The notes: a model not told the origin generated them from the sequence alone. A DNA stretch of 64,000 nucleotides from Pseudaeromonas aegiceratis (GCF_046254905.1 NZ_CP158016.1:1984001-2048000); one strand, 5' to 3'. Counted from the first letter of the stretch, positions 24,858 through 34,655 are shown. A program made the numbers and translations.

Positions 24858-25775
24858 ATGATCAAATACAACAATATTCTGGTGGTAATCGATCCGGCGG
24901 TAGATGAACAGGCTTCCCTGCACCGGGCGCTGGATATCGCCCGGCTGGGCCACAACGTCAAACTCAAGCTGTTCCTGGCCATCTACGACTTTTCCTACGA
25001 GATCACCTCCATCCTCTCCGCCGAGGAACGGGAAGAGATGCGCAGCGGGGTGGTGAACTACCGGCAGGAGTGGCTGCAGGCCATGGCCGAACCCTACCTC
25101 ACCCAGGGCTTCGATATCGAGGTGAAGGTGGTCTGGCACAGCCGGCCGTTCGAGCAGATCCTGCAGGAGGTGGAGGAAGCCCACCACGATCTGGTGGTCA
25201 AGGGCGCCCACCACTACAACCTGCTGCAGACCTTCATCTTCACCCCCACCGACTGGCATCTGATCCGCCGCTGCCACTGCCCCGTGCTGCTGGTCAAGGA
25301 GCACGAGTGGCCCATGCACGGCCATGTGCTGGCGGCGCTGAACTTCAGCGACGAACCGGTGCAGATGGCCTTGAACGACAAGATATTGCACGAGGCCCAG
25401 CAAGCCGCCCAGCTGCTCAAGTCCGAGCTGCATCTGGTGAACGCCTTCCCCTGCCCCACCATCAACATCGCCCTGGAGGTGCCGGGTTTCACCCCCGAGA
25501 TCTACAACGACGCCATCCGCCAACACCACATACAGCAGATGGCCGACTACGCCGCCCGCTACCATGTGCCGGAGGATCACACCCATATCCGTGAAGGGTT
25601 GCCGGAGGATGTGCTGCCGGAGTTGGCCCTGGAGCTGGATGCGGAGCTGATCGTGGTAGGCAGCGTGGGCCGCACCGGCTGGTCGGCGGCGCTGATCGGC
25701 AACACCGCCGAGCAGGTGGCGGACGAGATGTCCTGCGATCTCATCGTCATCAAACCGGATGCCGACGAGGCATAA
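24858..25775 (+). CDS. uspE: universal stress protein E
   Basis: A cytosolic tandem-Usp protein involved in stress survival, motility and aggregation in E. coli. The 305-residue protein has two Usp domains (about 1-150 and 155-305). The first begins KYNNILVVIDPAVDEQASLH and the second ends with the ATP-loop-like VVGSVGRTGWSAALIGNTAE. A GGGGG site precedes the ATG. The position just downstream of fnr is conserved, and FNR control of uspE is known in E. coli; no clear FNR box is seen right upstream here. Confidence 0.94.
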   Translation: MIKYNNILVVIDPAVDEQASLHRALDIARLGHNVKLKLFLAIYDFSYEITSILSAEEREEMRSGVVNYRQEWLQAMAEPYLTQGFDIEVKVVWHSRPFEQILQEVEEAHHDLVVKGAHHYNLLQTFIFTPTDWHLIRRCHCPVLLVKEHEWPMHGHVLAALNFSDEPVQMALNDKILHEAQQAAQLLKSELHLVNAFPCPTINIALEVPGFTPEIYNDAIRQHHIQQMADYAARYHVPEDHTHIREGLPEDVLPELALELDAELIVVGSVGRTGWSAALIGNTAEQVADEMSCDLIVIKPDADEA

Positions 25776-25845
25776 CCGACCTGCCTTGCCCTCCCCCGGG
25801 ACACGGCTATAATAGGCCGCCTTTTTTGTCCCGTGGGGAGTGGTC

Positions 25846-26775
25846 ATGACGCAAGAACTCAGCGCCAAACAAATCTACAACAACAACAAGTTGCAGAAAC
25901 GCCTGCGGCGCCATGTCGGCCAGGCCATTGCCGACTTCAACATGATTGAAGAGGGTGACAAGGTCATGGTCTGCCTGTCCGGCGGCAAGGACAGCTTCAC
26001 CATGCTGGACATACTGCGCAACCTGCAGGCCAGCGCCCCGGTGCACTTCGAGCTGGTGGCCGTGAACCTGGATCAGAAGCAGCCCGGCTTCCCCACCGAG
26101 GTGCTGCCTGCCTACCTGGACGGTCTCGGCATCGAGTACAAGATCGTCGAGGAAGACACCTACTCCATCGTCAAGGAGAAGATAGCGCCGGGCAAGACCA
26201 CCTGCTCCCTGTGCTCCCGCCTGCGCCGCGGCATCCTCTACCGCACCGCCAAGGAGCTGGGCGCCACCAAGATCGCCCTGGGCCACCACAGGGATGACAT
26301 CCTCGAGACCCTGCTGCTCAACATGTTCTACGGCGGCAAGCTCAAGTCCATGCCCCCCAAGCTGGTGAGCGACGACGGCCAGAATGTGGTGATCCGCCCC
26401 CTGGCCTACTGCAAGGAGAAGGACATAGTCCGCTACGCCGACTGGCGCGCCTTCCCCATCATCCCCTGCAACCTGTGCGGCTCCCAGGAGAACCTGCAGC
26501 GCAAGGCCATCAAGCAGATGCTGCAGGAGTGGGACCGTCGCTTCCCCGGCCGGGTGGAAAGCATGTTCACCGCCCTGCAGGATGTGATCCCCAGCCACCT
26601 GCTGGATCACCAGCTGTTCGACTTCAAGTCCATCAACCGGGACAGCGGCGTCATCGATGGCGGGGATATCGCCTTCGACAAGCCGGAGATCTCCCTGGTG
26701 CCACAGGAACTGGACGACGACGGGGATGAGCGGGCGGCCGACACCCAGCGACTGGATATCGTAGAGCTCAGCTAG
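25846..26775 (+). CDS. ttcA: tRNA-cytidine(32) 2-sulfurtransferase TtcA
   Basis: Thiolates C32 of certain tRNAs using ATP and a [4Fe-4S] cluster. The 309-residue protein shows the PP-loop CLSGGKDSFTML (about residues 45-56) and two cysteine pairs, CSLC and CNLC, that hold the cluster. The ATG at 25846 is used rather than the GTG at 25840; GGGGAG lies upstream. It is followed by a strong bidirectional terminator. Confidence 0.96.
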   Translation: MTQELSAKQIYNNNKLQKRLRRHVGQAIADFNMIEEGDKVMVCLSGGKDSFTMLDILRNLQASAPVHFELVAVNLDQKQPGFPTEVLPAYLDGLGIEYKIVEEDTYSIVKEKIAPGKTTCSLCSRLRRGILYRTAKELGATKIALGHHRDDILETLLLNMFYGGKLKSMPPKLVSDDGQNVVIRPLAYCKEKDIVRYADWRAFPIIPCNLCGSQENLQRKAIKQMLQEWDRRFPGRVESMFTALQDVIPSHLLDHQLFDFKSINRDSGVIDGGDIAFDKPEISLVPQELDDDGDERAADTQRLDIVELS

Positions 26776-26793
26776 CTGTGACGATAAAGCCAG

Positions 26794-26820
26794 AAAAAAG
26801 GGCGCCGAAGGCGCCCTTTT
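26794..26820. terminator. bidirectional intrinsic terminator
   Basis: AAAAAA, stem GGGCGCC with a three-base loop, GGCGCCC and TTTT. It serves ttcA on the plus strand and the membrane protein gene on the minus strand. Confidence 0.9.
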
Positions 26821-26836
26821 GCATGCTCGCGCAAGC

Positions 26837-27589
26837 CTAGGCTTGCAGGCGACCGCCGCCGTCCTCCACCACCTGCACCCGCACCCCGCAGATCTCCCGG
26901 TAGAGCAAGCCCCGCAGGATGAGATAGAAGGGCGTCAGCAGCAGCAGCCCCAACCCCATGGGCAGCAGGGCCACCACCAGCAACACCAGCAGCAACAGAT
27001 GCAGCAGCAGCAAGGACTGCCAGCAGCGGACAAACAGGCGCACCGACAGCCAGAGGGCGGTGAGGGGATTGCAGCCGCGCTCCAGCATCAAGGGCACGCA
27101 GAATAGGCTCAACATGGAAAACAGTACGGACGGTAACAGGGTGAGCCAATTGCCACCACCGTGGTGTTCGATGGCCAGGCTCAACACCGCCGAGCTGACG
27201 TTGACCAGCAGGCTCAGGCCCGCCAGGGGCAGCAGGAAGCGCCAATAGTCAAATACCCGACTGGCCCGCACCCGCAAGCCTACCGCCCGCTGCAGGCCCA
27301 TCATCTCCAGCCCGCCGGTCAGCGGCGCCAGCAAGGCGGTCGACAGCAGCCCCAGCAGGGTCAGGGTGCGCGGATCCGGCGTGGCCCCCAGCCAACGGGC
27401 GACGCCCTCCCCCAACAGCAGCCAGATAGCAGTCACCGCCAACAGGGCCAACAAGACGCCGGCGCTGCCGCGATGAAAGGTCAGGCGGGCCGCCTCGCGC
27501 AACAGGGCCCACAGGGATAGCGCGGGAGGATGAGACAAGGAGGACTCGATATCTCCCCCCAGGACGACGATGCGCGACGACTCACTCAT
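26837..27589 (-). CDS. integral membrane protein of unknown function
   Basis: A 250-residue protein with about six hydrophobic segments (for example VLLALLAVTAIWLLLGEG, LTLLGLLSTALLAPLTGGL, LLLLHLLLLVLLVVALLPMG), a short soluble N-terminus and a hydrophilic C-terminus. It is reminiscent of the BPSS1780/DUF-type conserved membrane proteins of Vibrio and Aeromonas. No enzymatic motif is seen. It is a single-gene unit between two terminators. Confidence 0.8.
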   Translation of the reverse strand: MSESSRIVVLGGDIESSLSHPPALSLWALLREAARLTFHRGSAGVLLALLAVTAIWLLLGEGVARWLGATPDPRTLTLLGLLSTALLAPLTGGLEMMGLQRAVGLRVRASRVFDYWRFLLPLAGLSLLVNVSSAVLSLAIEHHGGGNWLTLLPSVLFSMLSLFCVPLMLERGCNPLTALWLSVRLFVRCWQSLLLLHLLLLVLLVVALLPMGLGLLLLTPFYLILRGLLYREICGVRVQVVEDGGGRLQA

Positions 27590-27784
27590 AAAAACTACTC
27601 AACAAAAAACGACGGGGCATTATAGCACCTTGGCGCCGCCAGGACGCTAAGCACGAACACGCAACAAGACAGCACGTTCAGCGCAGCTGGGCCAGAAATT
27701 GGCGCCTGGGCCTGTCTTTCGCGGCCACCAGCGCCTAGCATCCGCCGATGGCCCTACCCGGCACCACGGGCGCCGCGCGGGCAT

Positions 27785-27811
27785 AAAAAAGCCAGGCAGT
27801 TGCCTGGCTTT
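27785..27811 (-). terminator. intrinsic terminator downstream of ihfA
   Basis: On the minus strand, stem GCCAGGCA, a two-base loop, TGCCTGGC then TTTTTT. It closes the pheST-ihfA transcript. Confidence 0.9.
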
Positions 27812-27874
27812 GATGTCTTGTCCGAGAGATGGGCGGACTACGCGGCGCACGGTGCATGACCGATGCGCGGCGGA

Positions 27875-28186
27875 TCACTCCTCTTCATCCGACTCGACCG
27901 GCGTGGCATGCTCCACCCGGGCCTTGAGCTTCTGCCCGGGCCGGAAGGTCACCACCCGACGGGCCGTGATGGGAATGTCCTCGCCGGTCTTCGGGTTGCG
28001 CCCGGGGCGCTCGCTCTTGGTGCGCAACTCGAAATTACCAAAGCCGGAAATCTTCACCTGTTCGCCGGCTTCCAGGGCGACACGAATCTCCTCGAAAAAG
28101 GCTTCTACCATCTCCTTGGCGTCCCGCTTGCTCATCCCAAGCTGGTCGAACAGATGTTCAGCGATATCGGCTTTGGTCAAGGCCAT
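27875..28186 (-). CDS. ihfA: integration host factor alpha subunit
   Basis: A nucleoid DNA-bending protein that pairs with IhfB. 103 residues from MALTKADIAEHLFDQLGMSK; the DNA-contacting arm is RPGRNPKTGEDIPITARRVV with the intercalating Pro. It starts 2 bases after the pheT stop (TGA-CT-ATG), so it is translationally coupled to pheT as in E. coli. The acidic tail PVESDEEE is slightly longer than in E. coli. Confidence 0.97.
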   Translation of the reverse strand: MALTKADIAEHLFDQLGMSKRDAKEMVEAFFEEIRVALEAGEQVKISGFGNFELRTKSERPGRNPKTGEDIPITARRVVTFRPGQKLKARVEHATPVESDEEE

Positions 28187-28188
28187 AG

Positions 28189-30576
28189 TCAATCCCTCAA
28201 GGATGCATTGAACTCAGTGCGGAGCCCCTCCACCACCCGATTGACGGTATCGGCGATCTCCTTCTCCTCCAGGGTGCGTTGCGTGTCCTGCATGGTGAGA
28301 CTGATGGCCAGACTCTTCTTGCCTTCCGGAACACCCTGCCCCTGGTATATGTCGAACAAGTTTATTCCAACTATCTGATTTCCGCCAATTTTTTTGATGT
28401 GTAGCAGCAAATCATCTGCGGCAAGGGACTCATCCACGACCAGAGCCAAATCGCGCCGGTTGGCCGGGAAGCGAGAAAGCTCGCCGGCCACCGGGATCCG
28501 GGCCTGCAACAGGGCAGCCAGTTCCAGTTCGAACAGCACCACCTTGCTCTTGAGACCCAGTTTCTTCTCCAGGCTCGGGTGAATGACCCCGATCCAGCCC
28601 ACCGGCACGCCGTCCTTGTCGATGCGGGCCGCCTGCCCCGGATGCAGGGCACTGTGGGTATCCTGCACGAACCGGAAGCGCTCGGCTTCACCGGTCAGGG
28701 CCAGCAGGGCTTCCAGATCCCCCTTGAGATCGAAGAAGTCCACCGGGCGGGAGGGTACGCCCCACTGCTCACCTGCCAGATCACCACAGATCACGCCGGC
28801 CAGCAAGGGCTCCTGGCGAATCCCGTTCTCCGCGTTGGCATCCTTGATGAAGCGCAGGCCGGTTTCAAACAGCCGCACCCGGGGTTGCTGACGATTCTGG
28901 TTATACACCAGGGCATCGATGAGGCCAGGCCAGATGGAGACGCGCATGGCGGACATCTCGGCAGAGATGGGATTCGGCAGCACTATGGGGTCGCAAGCCG
29001 GGAACAGCAGGCCCATGGACTTGGGATCCACGAAGCTGTAGGTGATGGCTTCCTGATAACCGCGATCCACCAGCAGATCCCGGGCACGCTTCAAGGGCAG
29101 ATCCGCCTCGGGGCGCTCGATCATCTGCAGGTGCGCCACCGGCGGCTCGTTGGGGATATTGTTGTAGCCATAGATGCGGGCCACTTCCTCGATGAGATCC
29201 TCTTCGATGGCGATGTCGAAGCGCCAGCTGGGGGACAGCGCCTGCCAGCCCTCGGCGGTGGCGGTCACATCCAGCCCCAGACGGGTGAGGATTTCCATCA
29301 CGTCGGCATCGTCAAACGCCATGCCCACCACGCGGGTCAGCTTGTCACGACGCAGGGTGATGGGCTGAGGTTGCGGCAGATTGGCTTGGCTTGCCACCTC
29401 GACAACGGGACCGGCTTCACCACCACAGATGTCCAGCAGCAGACGGCTGGCGCGGTCCATGGCCTGGGCCTGCAGTTGCGGATCCACGCCCCGCTCGAAG
29501 CGGTGGGAGGAGTCGGTCGCCAGACCATAGCTGCGGGCGCGGCCCTTGATGGCCAGCGGCGCGAAGAAGGCACACTCCAGCAGTATGTCCTGGGTGGTGG
29601 CGGACACCCCGGAGTGCAAGCCGCCGAACACCCCGGCCAGGGCCAGCGGGCCTCGGCTGTCGGCAATCACCAGGGTCTCAGGCTTGAGGCTGACCTCGGA
29701 CTCATCCAGCAGGGTGAGCTGTTCGTCGGCCTGAGCCAGACGCACCACCAGTTCGCCGGACAGCTTGGCCAGATCGAAGGCATGCATGGGCTGCCCCAGC
29801 TCCAGCATCACGTAGTTGGTGACATCCACCACGGGATCTATGCTGCGCAGGCCACAGCGGCGCAGCCGCTCCTGCATCCACAGCGGGGTGGCGGCGGCCA
29901 GGTTCAACCCCTTGAGCACCCGCCCCTGATAGCGCGGACAGGCCTCGGCGGCCTCGACGCGGATGGGGAAGCTGGCATCACAGCTGGCGGGCACCGGCGC
30001 CCACTGGGGTGCGGTGACGGCACAGCGATTGAGTACGGCGATTTCACGTGCCAGACCGGCAATCCCCAGGCAGTCGGCCCGGTTGGCGGTAAGGTCCACC
30101 TCGATGGCCACGTCGTTGAGCTGCAGGTAGTCCCGCAGATCCGTGCCGATGGGGGCATCCAGCGGCAGCTCTATGATGCCATCGGCTTCCACCGGAATAC
30201 CCAGCTCACTGTAGGAGCAGAGCATGCCGTGAGAAGGCTGACCACGCAGCTTGGCCTTCTTGATGGTGAAGTCGCCAGGCAACACGGCGCCGACGGTGGC
30301 CACCGCCACCTTGAGGCCGGCGCGGCAGTTGGGCGCGCCGCAGACGATGTCCAGCAGCTCGCTCTGCCCCACGTTCACCTTGGTGACCCGCAGCTTATCG
30401 GCATCCGGGTGCTGGGCGCACTCCACCACTTCCCCCACCAGGACGCCGTTGAAGGCCCCGGCCACCGGCTCTATGCCGTCCACTTCCAGCCCGGCCATGG
30501 TGATCTGTTCGGCCAGGGTCTCGGTAACCAGGTCGGCGGCTACCCACTCGGCGACCCAGGATTGACTGAATTTCAT
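28189..30576 (-). CDS. pheT: phenylalanyl-tRNA synthetase beta subunit
   Basis: 795 residues, as in E. coli. It holds an N-terminal OB-fold tRNA-binding domain (about 40-150; NVGQSELLDIVCGAPNCRAG), the B3/B4 editing domain (about 210-390), the B5 domain and the C-terminal FDX-ACB anticodon-binding domain (about 700-795). It begins 15 bases after pheS and touches ihfA. Charges tRNA-Phe as an alpha2beta2 enzyme. Confidence 0.97.
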   Translation of the reverse strand: MKFSQSWVAEWVAADLVTETLAEQITMAGLEVDGIEPVAGAFNGVLVGEVVECAQHPDADKLRVTKVNVGQSELLDIVCGAPNCRAGLKVAVATVGAVLPGDFTIKKAKLRGQPSHGMLCSYSELGIPVEADGIIELPLDAPIGTDLRDYLQLNDVAIEVDLTANRADCLGIAGLAREIAVLNRCAVTAPQWAPVPASCDASFPIRVEAAEACPRYQGRVLKGLNLAAATPLWMQERLRRCGLRSIDPVVDVTNYVMLELGQPMHAFDLAKLSGELVVRLAQADEQLTLLDESEVSLKPETLVIADSRGPLALAGVFGGLHSGVSATTQDILLECAFFAPLAIKGRARSYGLATDSSHRFERGVDPQLQAQAMDRASRLLLDICGGEAGPVVEVASQANLPQPQPITLRRDKLTRVVGMAFDDADVMEILTRLGLDVTATAEGWQALSPSWRFDIAIEEDLIEEVARIYGYNNIPNEPPVAHLQMIERPEADLPLKRARDLLVDRGYQEAITYSFVDPKSMGLLFPACDPIVLPNPISAEMSAMRVSIWPGLIDALVYNQNRQQPRVRLFETGLRFIKDANAENGIRQEPLLAGVICGDLAGEQWGVPSRPVDFFDLKGDLEALLALTGEAERFRFVQDTHSALHPGQAARIDKDGVPVGWIGVIHPSLEKKLGLKSKVVLFELELAALLQARIPVAGELSRFPANRRDLALVVDESLAADDLLLHIKKIGGNQIVGINLFDIYQGQGVPEGKKSLAISLTMQDTQRTLEEKEIADTVNRVVEGLRTEFNASLRD

Positions 30577-30591
30577 CTGTTTTCCCTTCCC

Positions 30592-31575
30592 TTACTTGAA
30601 CTGCTTGAGGAAACGCAGGTCGTTCTCGAAGAACGCACGCAGGTCATTGACGCCGTAGCGCAGCATGGTCAACCGCTCTACCCCCATGCCGAAGGCAAAG
30701 CCGGAGTAGCGTTCCGGGTCGATCCCCACGGCCCGCAGCACGCTGGGGTGCACCATGCCGCAGCCCAGCACCTCGAGCCAGCGACCGTTCTTGCCCATGA
30801 CGTCCACTTCGGCGCTGGGCTCGGTAAAGGGGAAATAGGAGGGACGGAAGCGGATCTGCAGATCCTCTTCGAAGAAGTGCAGCAGGAAGTCGTGCAATAT
30901 GCCCTTGAGTTCGGTGAAGCTCACCTTCTCATCCACCAGCAGGCCTTCCACCTGGTGGAACATGGGGGTATGGGTCATGTCGTAGTCGTTACGATAGACC
31001 CGGCCCGGCGCTATGATGCGGACGGGCGGCTGCTGCTGCTCCATGGTGCGGATCTGCACGCCGGAGGTGTGGGTCCGCAGCATCAGGGTCGGATCGAAGA
31101 AGAAGGTATCGTGATCGGTGCGGGCCGGGTGATGGGCCGGAATGTTCAGGGCATCGAAGTTGTGGAAATCGTCTTCGATCTCCGGCCCGGTGGCGACGCT
31201 GAAGCCCAGCTCGCCGAACAGGCGCTCGATGCGCTCTATGGTGCGGGTCACCGGGTGTAGACCGCCCTGCTCCAGGCGACGGCCCGGCAGGCTGACGTCG
31301 ATGGTTTCGGCGGCCAGCTTCTTGTTCAGTTCCGCGGCATGCAGGGCATCGCGCTTGGCGTTCAGGGCATCCTGCACCGCCATCTTGGCCTGGTTGATGC
31401 GGGCCCCGGCTGCCGGCTTCTCTTCATTGGGCAGGGCACCCAGGCCCTTCATCTGCTCGGTGAAGAAGCCCTTCTTCCCCAGATATTGTACCCGCAGCTC
31501 CTCCAGGGCGGCCGCCTCCGTGACACTCTCGATTTCTGCCTGTGCCTTGGCAATCACTTCTTCTAGCTGTTGCAT
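30592..31575 (-). CDS. pheS: phenylalanyl-tRNA synthetase alpha subunit
   Basis: 327 residues, the exact E. coli length. Class II motifs are visible: TDHDTFFFDPTLMLRTHTS (motif 1/2 region), FHQVEGLLVDEKV, and motif 3 in FAFGMGVERLTMLRYG. A GAGGAAAC ribosome site precedes the ATG. I see no Phe-rich leader peptide (pheM-like) in the 77 bases upstream; the gene ahead is a GGDEF/EAL protein, not rplT. Confidence 0.97.
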   Translation of the reverse strand: MQQLEEVIAKAQAEIESVTEAAALEELRVQYLGKKGFFTEQMKGLGALPNEEKPAAGARINQAKMAVQDALNAKRDALHAAELNKKLAAETIDVSLPGRRLEQGGLHPVTRTIERIERLFGELGFSVATGPEIEDDFHNFDALNIPAHHPARTDHDTFFFDPTLMLRTHTSGVQIRTMEQQQPPVRIIAPGRVYRNDYDMTHTPMFHQVEGLLVDEKVSFTELKGILHDFLLHFFEEDLQIRFRPSYFPFTEPSAEVDVMGKNGRWLEVLGCGMVHPSVLRAVGIDPERYSGFAFGMGVERLTMLRYGVNDLRAFFENDLRFLKQFK

Positions 31576-31652
31576 GGTTTCCTCTTAACCCTCGCCCCGT
31601 AGGGCAAAATGGCATGTGTAGGCAAAGGGATGAATTTTAACTTAAATCCTGC

Positions 31653-34553
31653 TCATTTGGCCACGGCAATGGCACCCGGCAACCCCAGCAGCAGGGGGTC
31701 GGAAAGCAGGGTCGGTCGGTGGATCGCGTACCCTTGCAGGTAGTCCACCCCCATCTTGGTCAATTGCGCCTCTATGGCCGGATTGGCCACGTATTCCGCC
31801 ACCGTCTTGACCCCCACGGCGCGGGCCAGCTCCGCCATGGAGCGGACGATGGCCGCATCGGTGGGATTCTGGTCCATCTTCTCCACGAACTGACCGTCGA
31901 TCTTGAGCCAATCCACCGGCAGGTCCTTCAGGTGACCGTAGGAGGAGAAGCCGCTACCGAAATCGTCCAGGGCGAAGCGACAGCCTAGCGCCTTGAAGCT
32001 GGTGATAAAGGCCCGGGTAGCATCTATGTTGGCGATGGCCTGGGTCTCGGTGATCTCGAAGCAGAGCTTGTTCATGGGGAAACGGGCCGCCTCCAGGATC
32101 TGCTGCAGCTTGCGATGCATCTTGGGGGTGCCCACCGATTCACCGGACAGGTTGACCGACACCTGTTCCAGCTTGGCCAGCTCGTCGGGATGATCCTGGT
32201 ACCAGGCCATCAGATTTTTCAGCACCCACAGGTCGATGGCCGGCATCAGGCCGAAGCGCTCCGCGGCCCCCAGGAAGGTCACCGGTGAAATCAGCTCCCC
32301 CTGCTCCCCCAACAGCCGCAACAGGATCTCGTATTTTTGACCACCGCCGCCACCGTGGGCCGGGATGATGAGCTGGCGCGCCAGCACGAAGCGGTTCTCT
32401 GCCAGGGCCTGGTTGATACGGGAGACCCAGGCCACCTCGTTCTGATACTGGCGCATCTCCGGGCTGAGATCCGAGTAGACGTGCAGGCGGTTACGCCCCT
32501 GCCGTTTGGCGGTGGAGCAGGCCGCGTCCGCCAGGGCCATCAGGGCCGAGGCATCGTGGCAGCCCGGCTGTATGGGCACCAGCCCCAGGCTGGCGGTGAC
32601 CGAGTAGATCTTGCTGTCCCAGATGAAGCGTTGCTCCTGGATGAGCTTGCGGCACTGCTCGGCGAAACGGATGGCCTCATCCACGTAGGTGTTTTCCAGC
32701 AGGATGGCAAACTCGTCACCGCTCAGGCGAGTCAGGGCGAAACGGGAGGTCATCTTCTGCCCCAACTGCTGGGCCAGCAGCTTGAGGAACTCGTCCCCGG
32801 CCAGATGCCCGCCCCCTTCGTTGATCAGGTTGAAGTGATCGATGTCGATGAAACAGAGGTAATCGGTGCCGGGGTCCTGCGCGCGCCGCACAAACAGGGC
32901 TTCCAGCAGGCCCATGAGGTAACGGCGGTTGTGCAGCCCAGTCACCTCATCGTGGGTGGTGAGAAACTCGAGCCGGGCCTGGTACTCCTTGCCCTCGGTG
33001 ATGTCCACCAGGATGCCTTCGATCAGGAAGGGGCGGTTCTTGCCCTCCCGATGGGAAATGCGCAAGGAGAGTCGCGCCCAGAAGGTGGTGCCGTCCGGGC
33101 GGCGCATCTGCACGTCCTTGCGTACCCCTTGCTGGCTGTTGGAGAACAGCTGGGCCAACAGGTCGTCGCGCTCATTGGGTTGGGCATACAGCGACTGGGT
33201 CTTGCGCCCCGCCGAGGAGGCCATGATCTGGAAATCAGCATACCCGAACAGCCGGCAGAAGGCGGGATTGGCCGCCATCAGCTGCCCCTCCAGGGTGGAG
33301 GTGAACAAGCCTTCGTTGGCGTTATGGTACAACTCAAAGTAGCGTTTGAGCCCTTCCGAAACCTGCCGCTTGGCCCGCAGGCGCCCCCGCTTCTCCTGAT
33401 AGGTGCGATAGGCCAGGGCAAATACCAGCAGGGCGGCAGCCAAGGCACTGAAGGCGGAGATCAGGTAATCGGTGATCCAGCCCTGCTGCCACCAGCCCAG
33501 ATGATTGGCAAACAACAACAGGCAGCTGGCCAGGAAGCCCAGCGCCGCATTGCTATAGAGCCGTTGCAACCAGCCGGCCCGGCCGATGAAGAAGAACACC
33601 AGCAGCAGCGCCAGCAGGGTCACCAGGCTATACAGGCCGAACAGGACAAACAGACCCTGCTTGAAGTCCAGCAGCCAGGGCAAGACGGCCCCAATCAGGA
33701 TCAGCCCCACCACCCAATGCCCCAGCTGACGCTGGCGCTGGGTCAGCCAGACGCGATACATGTCCAGGGTGGAGAGCACCAGGGCCAGCAACAACAGTCC
33801 GACACAACTCAGCAGACTGCGGGTGCCGCTGAGCCAGGAAGGAAACAGCAGATAGCTGCCGGCATAGCCCTTCAATATCCAGGCGGAGGCCATCAGGCTG
33901 AAGCAGAACAGGGCGTAATAGAGGAAGCGGGATTCCCGGATGAAGCCGTATAACAGGAGGGCATACAAGCCCGCCAGGATGAAGACCCCCCCGGTCACCC
34001 CCATCTGCAGCTTGTCATAGGACTGCTTGAGGGCATGCTCCCGCAGATTGGTCACCGACAGCGGGAAGGTCAAGAAACCTTGATGCTCGGCGCGAAAATA
34101 GAGTTGGACCTCATCTCCCGGCTGCAACGACAGCGGGAAGGTAAACACCTTGGAGGGATAGGGCTTGGTGCCGACGCCGCGCTGTATGCCCGTCTTCCAC
34201 ACCCGCATCAGTCGGCCCTTGGCGATGAGGAAGGCATCCAGTTTGTCCAACAGGGGCACACCGGCGTCCACCATCAACAGCTGCTCCTCGCCGGATTGAT
34301 TGGCGAGGGCGATTCGGAACCAATAAGGCCGGGAATCGAACCCCATCACGGGGCCAGCCCCCCGCACCGAACGCCAACCGGGGCGATAGGCGACTTCCCA
34401 GGGCCAGCTTTGTTGCGGCTCGCCAACCCGGTATTCGAGGACTTCGCTGGCGTCTAAATGAGTATGCCGATCCTTGATCGGCAGCACGACAGTGGCCTGG
34501 GCCGATGCCAAGCCGACCAGCCAACAAAGTACGAAGAGAAGGGTTCTACACAC
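31653..34553 (-). CDS. 7TMR-DISM membrane protein with PAS, GGDEF and EAL domains
   Basis: A predicted cyclic-di-GMP enzyme of 966 residues. In order: signal peptide (1-20), periplasmic 7TMR-DISM extracellular domain (about 25-175), seven membrane segments (about 185-390), PAS (about 405-530; ending ILVDITEGKE), GGDEF (about 540-700) and EAL (about 715-960). The GGDEF motif is SGDEF and the inhibitory RxxD site is absent (RFAL). The EAL motif is YEILLRLL, but later EAL residues are kept (ETQ, LDDFGSGFSS, LKID, VAEY), so phosphodiesterase activity is more likely than cyclase activity. It sits between rplT and pheS, behind the rplT terminator. Confidence 0.88.
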   Translation of the reverse strand: MCRTLLFVLCWLVGLASAQATVVLPIKDRHTHLDASEVLEYRVGEPQQSWPWEVAYRPGWRSVRGAGPVMGFDSRPYWFRIALANQSGEEQLLMVDAGVPLLDKLDAFLIAKGRLMRVWKTGIQRGVGTKPYPSKVFTFPLSLQPGDEVQLYFRAEHQGFLTFPLSVTNLREHALKQSYDKLQMGVTGGVFILAGLYALLLYGFIRESRFLYYALFCFSLMASAWILKGYAGSYLLFPSWLSGTRSLLSCVGLLLLALVLSTLDMYRVWLTQRQRQLGHWVVGLILIGAVLPWLLDFKQGLFVLFGLYSLVTLLALLLVFFFIGRAGWLQRLYSNAALGFLASCLLLFANHLGWWQQGWITDYLISAFSALAAALLVFALAYRTYQEKRGRLRAKRQVSEGLKRYFELYHNANEGLFTSTLEGQLMAANPAFCRLFGYADFQIMASSAGRKTQSLYAQPNERDDLLAQLFSNSQQGVRKDVQMRRPDGTTFWARLSLRISHREGKNRPFLIEGILVDITEGKEYQARLEFLTTHDEVTGLHNRRYLMGLLEALFVRRAQDPGTDYLCFIDIDHFNLINEGGGHLAGDEFLKLLAQQLGQKMTSRFALTRLSGDEFAILLENTYVDEAIRFAEQCRKLIQEQRFIWDSKIYSVTASLGLVPIQPGCHDASALMALADAACSTAKRQGRNRLHVYSDLSPEMRQYQNEVAWVSRINQALAENRFVLARQLIIPAHGGGGGQKYEILLRLLGEQGELISPVTFLGAAERFGLMPAIDLWVLKNLMAWYQDHPDELAKLEQVSVNLSGESVGTPKMHRKLQQILEAARFPMNKLCFEITETQAIANIDATRAFITSFKALGCRFALDDFGSGFSSYGHLKDLPVDWLKIDGQFVEKMDQNPTDAAIVRSMAELARAVGVKTVAEYVANPAIEAQLTKMGVDYLQGYAIHRPTLLSDPLLLGLPGAIAVAK

Positions 34554-34612
34554 GACGCCATCACTGGTAATTGAAGACTCTCTTAAATATCAAAGAGCCC
34601 AGGAAATAACAA

Positions 34613-34640
34613 TAAAAAAGGGGAGGCTTTTGCCTCCCCT
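34613..34640 (-). terminator. intrinsic terminator after rplT
   Basis: On the minus strand, GGGGAGGC, a four-base loop, GCCTCCCC and TTTTTT. It separates the ribosomal protein transcript from the GGDEF/EAL gene. Confidence 0.9.
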
Positions 34641-34655
34641 CTTGCTGTCAGCCGA

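Noticed and set aside
28579..31260. An 893-codon open frame opposite pheT/pheS
   Set aside because: Antisense shadow; it crosses two well-defined genes and has no domain signature.
31576..31652. Phe leader-peptide attenuator for pheS
   Set aside because: No short frame with clustered Phe codons and no terminator/antiterminator pair is seen.
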